A stretch of DNA of 64,000 nt, from assembly GCF_000238775.2 (NCBI RefSeq), contig NZ_AFEJ02000002.1:1907501-1971500 (forward strand), in the 5' to 3' direction. Positions 62,626 through 64,000 of this stretch are shown here, piece by piece. Below the pieces are notes generated by a model. The model did not search any database, was not told the DNA's origin, and saw nothing but the letters and a program-made list of their open reading frames with translations. Every line of letters starts with the position of its first letter. The first letter of the stretch is position 1. Origin of the DNA: Acaryochloris sp. CCMEE 5410. Its GTDB lineage: Bacteria > Cyanobacteriota > Cyanobacteriia > Thermosynechococcales > Thermosynechococcaceae. The translations under genes and the position numbers were made by a program.

Positions 62626-63909
62626 CTACTGGATGGCCTGTCTCGCCATTGCGATCGCACGTTCTTTCTGGGGATCTTGGCCTTGGGCATAGGGGATAGG
62701 GAAGGGCACGACAACATCTGGTGTCACGCCTACCCCCTCTAAGCGAGCCGTTTTATCGATATACACATCACTCACCGCAACATATAGCAAACTTTGATCT
62801 GGCATTAGATAGGGGCGTCCTGCCACCACTGCCCCCGCAGTAGAACTCCCAACAACGGGGCCAATATCATATTGCTGAAAGCCATAGGCCAGAATTTCCT
62901 TGGCACTGCGACTGCCTTCATTCACGAGCATCACGACAGGCTTATTCCACTGTCCCTGGTAGGTAGATGTGGCCCCATTTCTCCTAATACTGGTCAAACT
63001 GGGACCTCTCGACGTGAACAGGTGCAGTGCCGTCATCGGATCCCCGCCCCACCCATCTCGCAAATCAAGAACGAGGGCATCGGCATTCTTCAAACGGCCA
63101 TAAATCACTTCATCTTCTAACTCTTGCTGATGTGAGTCTCCAGCCAAAGACCAAACATGGATATAGCCAATGCGTTGACCATCCGTTTCAATTACCTGCA
63201 CACTATTAGCGATGGCTTCTACAAACATCTGGGTGCAATCGAAGCGCTTCGGCGTTACTGTGATGGTTTGTTGATCGTTAGGGTCTGCCGTTCTTTGAAT
63301 TCGCACCTTGATGGGTTGGTCCGCTTTGCCCTTAAACGACTGAATGGCTTGAAAAGGTTGACCTGCCACATTTAAGATCTGGTCTCCCACTTTGAGACCT
63401 GCCTTGGCGGCTGGACTGCCTTCAAAGATAGTTTTAATAAAAGTTTTGCCTTGAATCGCCTGGGTGACAATACCAATGCCTTCGTACTGAACCTTTCCCT
63501 CGGGAAACGTGGATTTGAGCTGAGTACGTAATTCTTTAATGCGGGGATAAAAAATGCCCAGTACCTGGTAATAAGCGGGTTCATCCACAGTAAAAAGATG
63601 AGTATGAGAGGTCTGCAACTGATCCAGCATCTCGTTGATCACCTCAGCTTTTTCTGCCCGAGACGATGCCTTGGCTACCTGGGGCTGGTATTGCGATTTC
63701 AAGGCAGCCCAGTCTAAGCTATTGAATTTCGGGTCGTAAAAGTTTTCATTGACGGTGCTCCACACCGCATCCAGTAAGCTGGGTTGTGCAGAAGACACAG
63801 AAGACATCGTTCCCTGCGAGAGCCAAAGCACCAAGCCCATTCCAAGGGTTATAAGGAAGCTCAGAAGATAGCTTTTATGGCGCTTCAGTTTTTGGATAAC
63901 AGTCTTCAT
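62626..63909 (-). CDS. S41 family (CtpA-like) C-terminal processing peptidase
   Basis: A 427-residue serine protease from the ATG at 63909 (a TTG upstream adds six residues). A membrane anchor or signal peptide spans about residues 13-33 (LLSFLITLGMGLVLWLSQG). A PDZ domain at about 140-230 has EGSPAAKAGLKVGDQILNVAG. The catalytic domain has ALVLDLRDGWGGDPMTAL and the nucleophile segment VMLVNEGSRSAKEILAYGF, with Ser in SRSAKE and the matching Lys. Members process photosystem II D1 or other exported proteins. Whether this paralogue is CtpA itself is unclear. Confidence 0.92.
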   Translation of the reverse strand: MKTVIQKLKRHKSYLLSFLITLGMGLVLWLSQGTMSSVSSAQPSLLDAVWSTVNENFYDPKFNSLDWAALKSQYQPQVAKASSRAEKAEVINEMLDQLQTSHTHLFTVDEPAYYQVLGIFYPRIKELRTQLKSTFPEGKVQYEGIGIVTQAIQGKTFIKTIFEGSPAAKAGLKVGDQILNVAGQPFQAIQSFKGKADQPIKVRIQRTADPNDQQTITVTPKRFDCTQMFVEAIANSVQVIETDGQRIGYIHVWSLAGDSHQQELEDEVIYGRLKNADALVLDLRDGWGGDPMTALHLFTSRGPSLTSIRRNGATSTYQGQWNKPVVMLVNEGSRSAKEILAYGFQQYDIGPVVGSSTAGAVVAGRPYLMPDQSLLYVAVSDVYIDKTARLEGVGVTPDVVVPFPIPYAQGQDPQKERAIAMARQAIQ

Positions 63910-64000
63910 TTTGTGTCTAACCTGCAATGAGCTGCCTTGCTAAGCCTGATATTTGAGGCTATCCCTGAATGAGACCAATCAATCGTGATGAAGTAATCCT

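Overview
This window is cyanobacterial chromosome. It carries photosystem II genes psbB (CP47) and psbT, the cytochrome b6f subunit petG, petH (ferredoxin-NADP reductase), ndhB, chlP and many TGCGATCGCA-type HIP1 palindromes, with mid-range GC. The gene set, the frequent insertion sequences and a petH without the phycobilisome-binding domain suggest an Acaryochloris-like organism. That assignment is inference from memory of gene content, not a database match.

Layout: (1) 1-6.7 kb: the end of glycogen synthase, a small RRM protein, a structured non-coding stretch with a probably frameshifted small membrane gene, a 2Fe-2S ferredoxin divergent from psbB-psbT, then rimM and a valine-pyruvate-type aminotransferase. 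(2) 6.8-13.7 kb: a COG2112-like kinase, a GNAT protein, a COQ4-like metal-motif protein, a lipoprotein, an AtzE/AtzG-like amidase pair and UbiD. (3) 14.1-21 kb: a three-gene operon of two periplasmic-binding-type proteins (one fused to a von Willebrand A domain) and a coiled-coil membrane protein, then a DUF2330 gene with a degraded copy of its 3' end nearby. (4) 21-32 kb: topA, ndhB, petH, chlP, panB, hisH, rsmD and petG, largely housekeeping and photosynthetic. (5) 32-45 kb: a TonB-like proline-rich protein, a cupredoxin, a membrane methyltransferase, an M61 peptidase, an Hsp70-like ATPase, a WbpV/WbpL-like sugar pair and homoserine dehydrogenase. (6) 44.4-51 kb: an accessory zone with small hypothetical proteins, a GNAT gene remnant split by a ~250 bp MITE-like element, a decayed IS66 element with an 8 bp target duplication, a truncated ORF, an alpha/beta hydrolase and an intact GNAT gene. 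(7) 51.3-64 kb: serS, sppA, a Yip1-like protein, a small membrane protein, an AraC regulator near an oxidoreductase/DUF1772 pair with a candidate operator, a possible ADP-ribosyltransferase-like protein, an oligopeptide-type ABC transporter without ATPases, a SIMPL protein and an S41 protease.

No rRNA, tRNA or CRISPR array was recognised. The items most worth following are the VWA/binding-protein operon, the COQ4-like protein, the ADP-ribosyltransferase-like protein, the short petH, and the nested mobile-element scar near 47 kb. Nothing here could be confirmed as an undescribed system from sequence reading alone.
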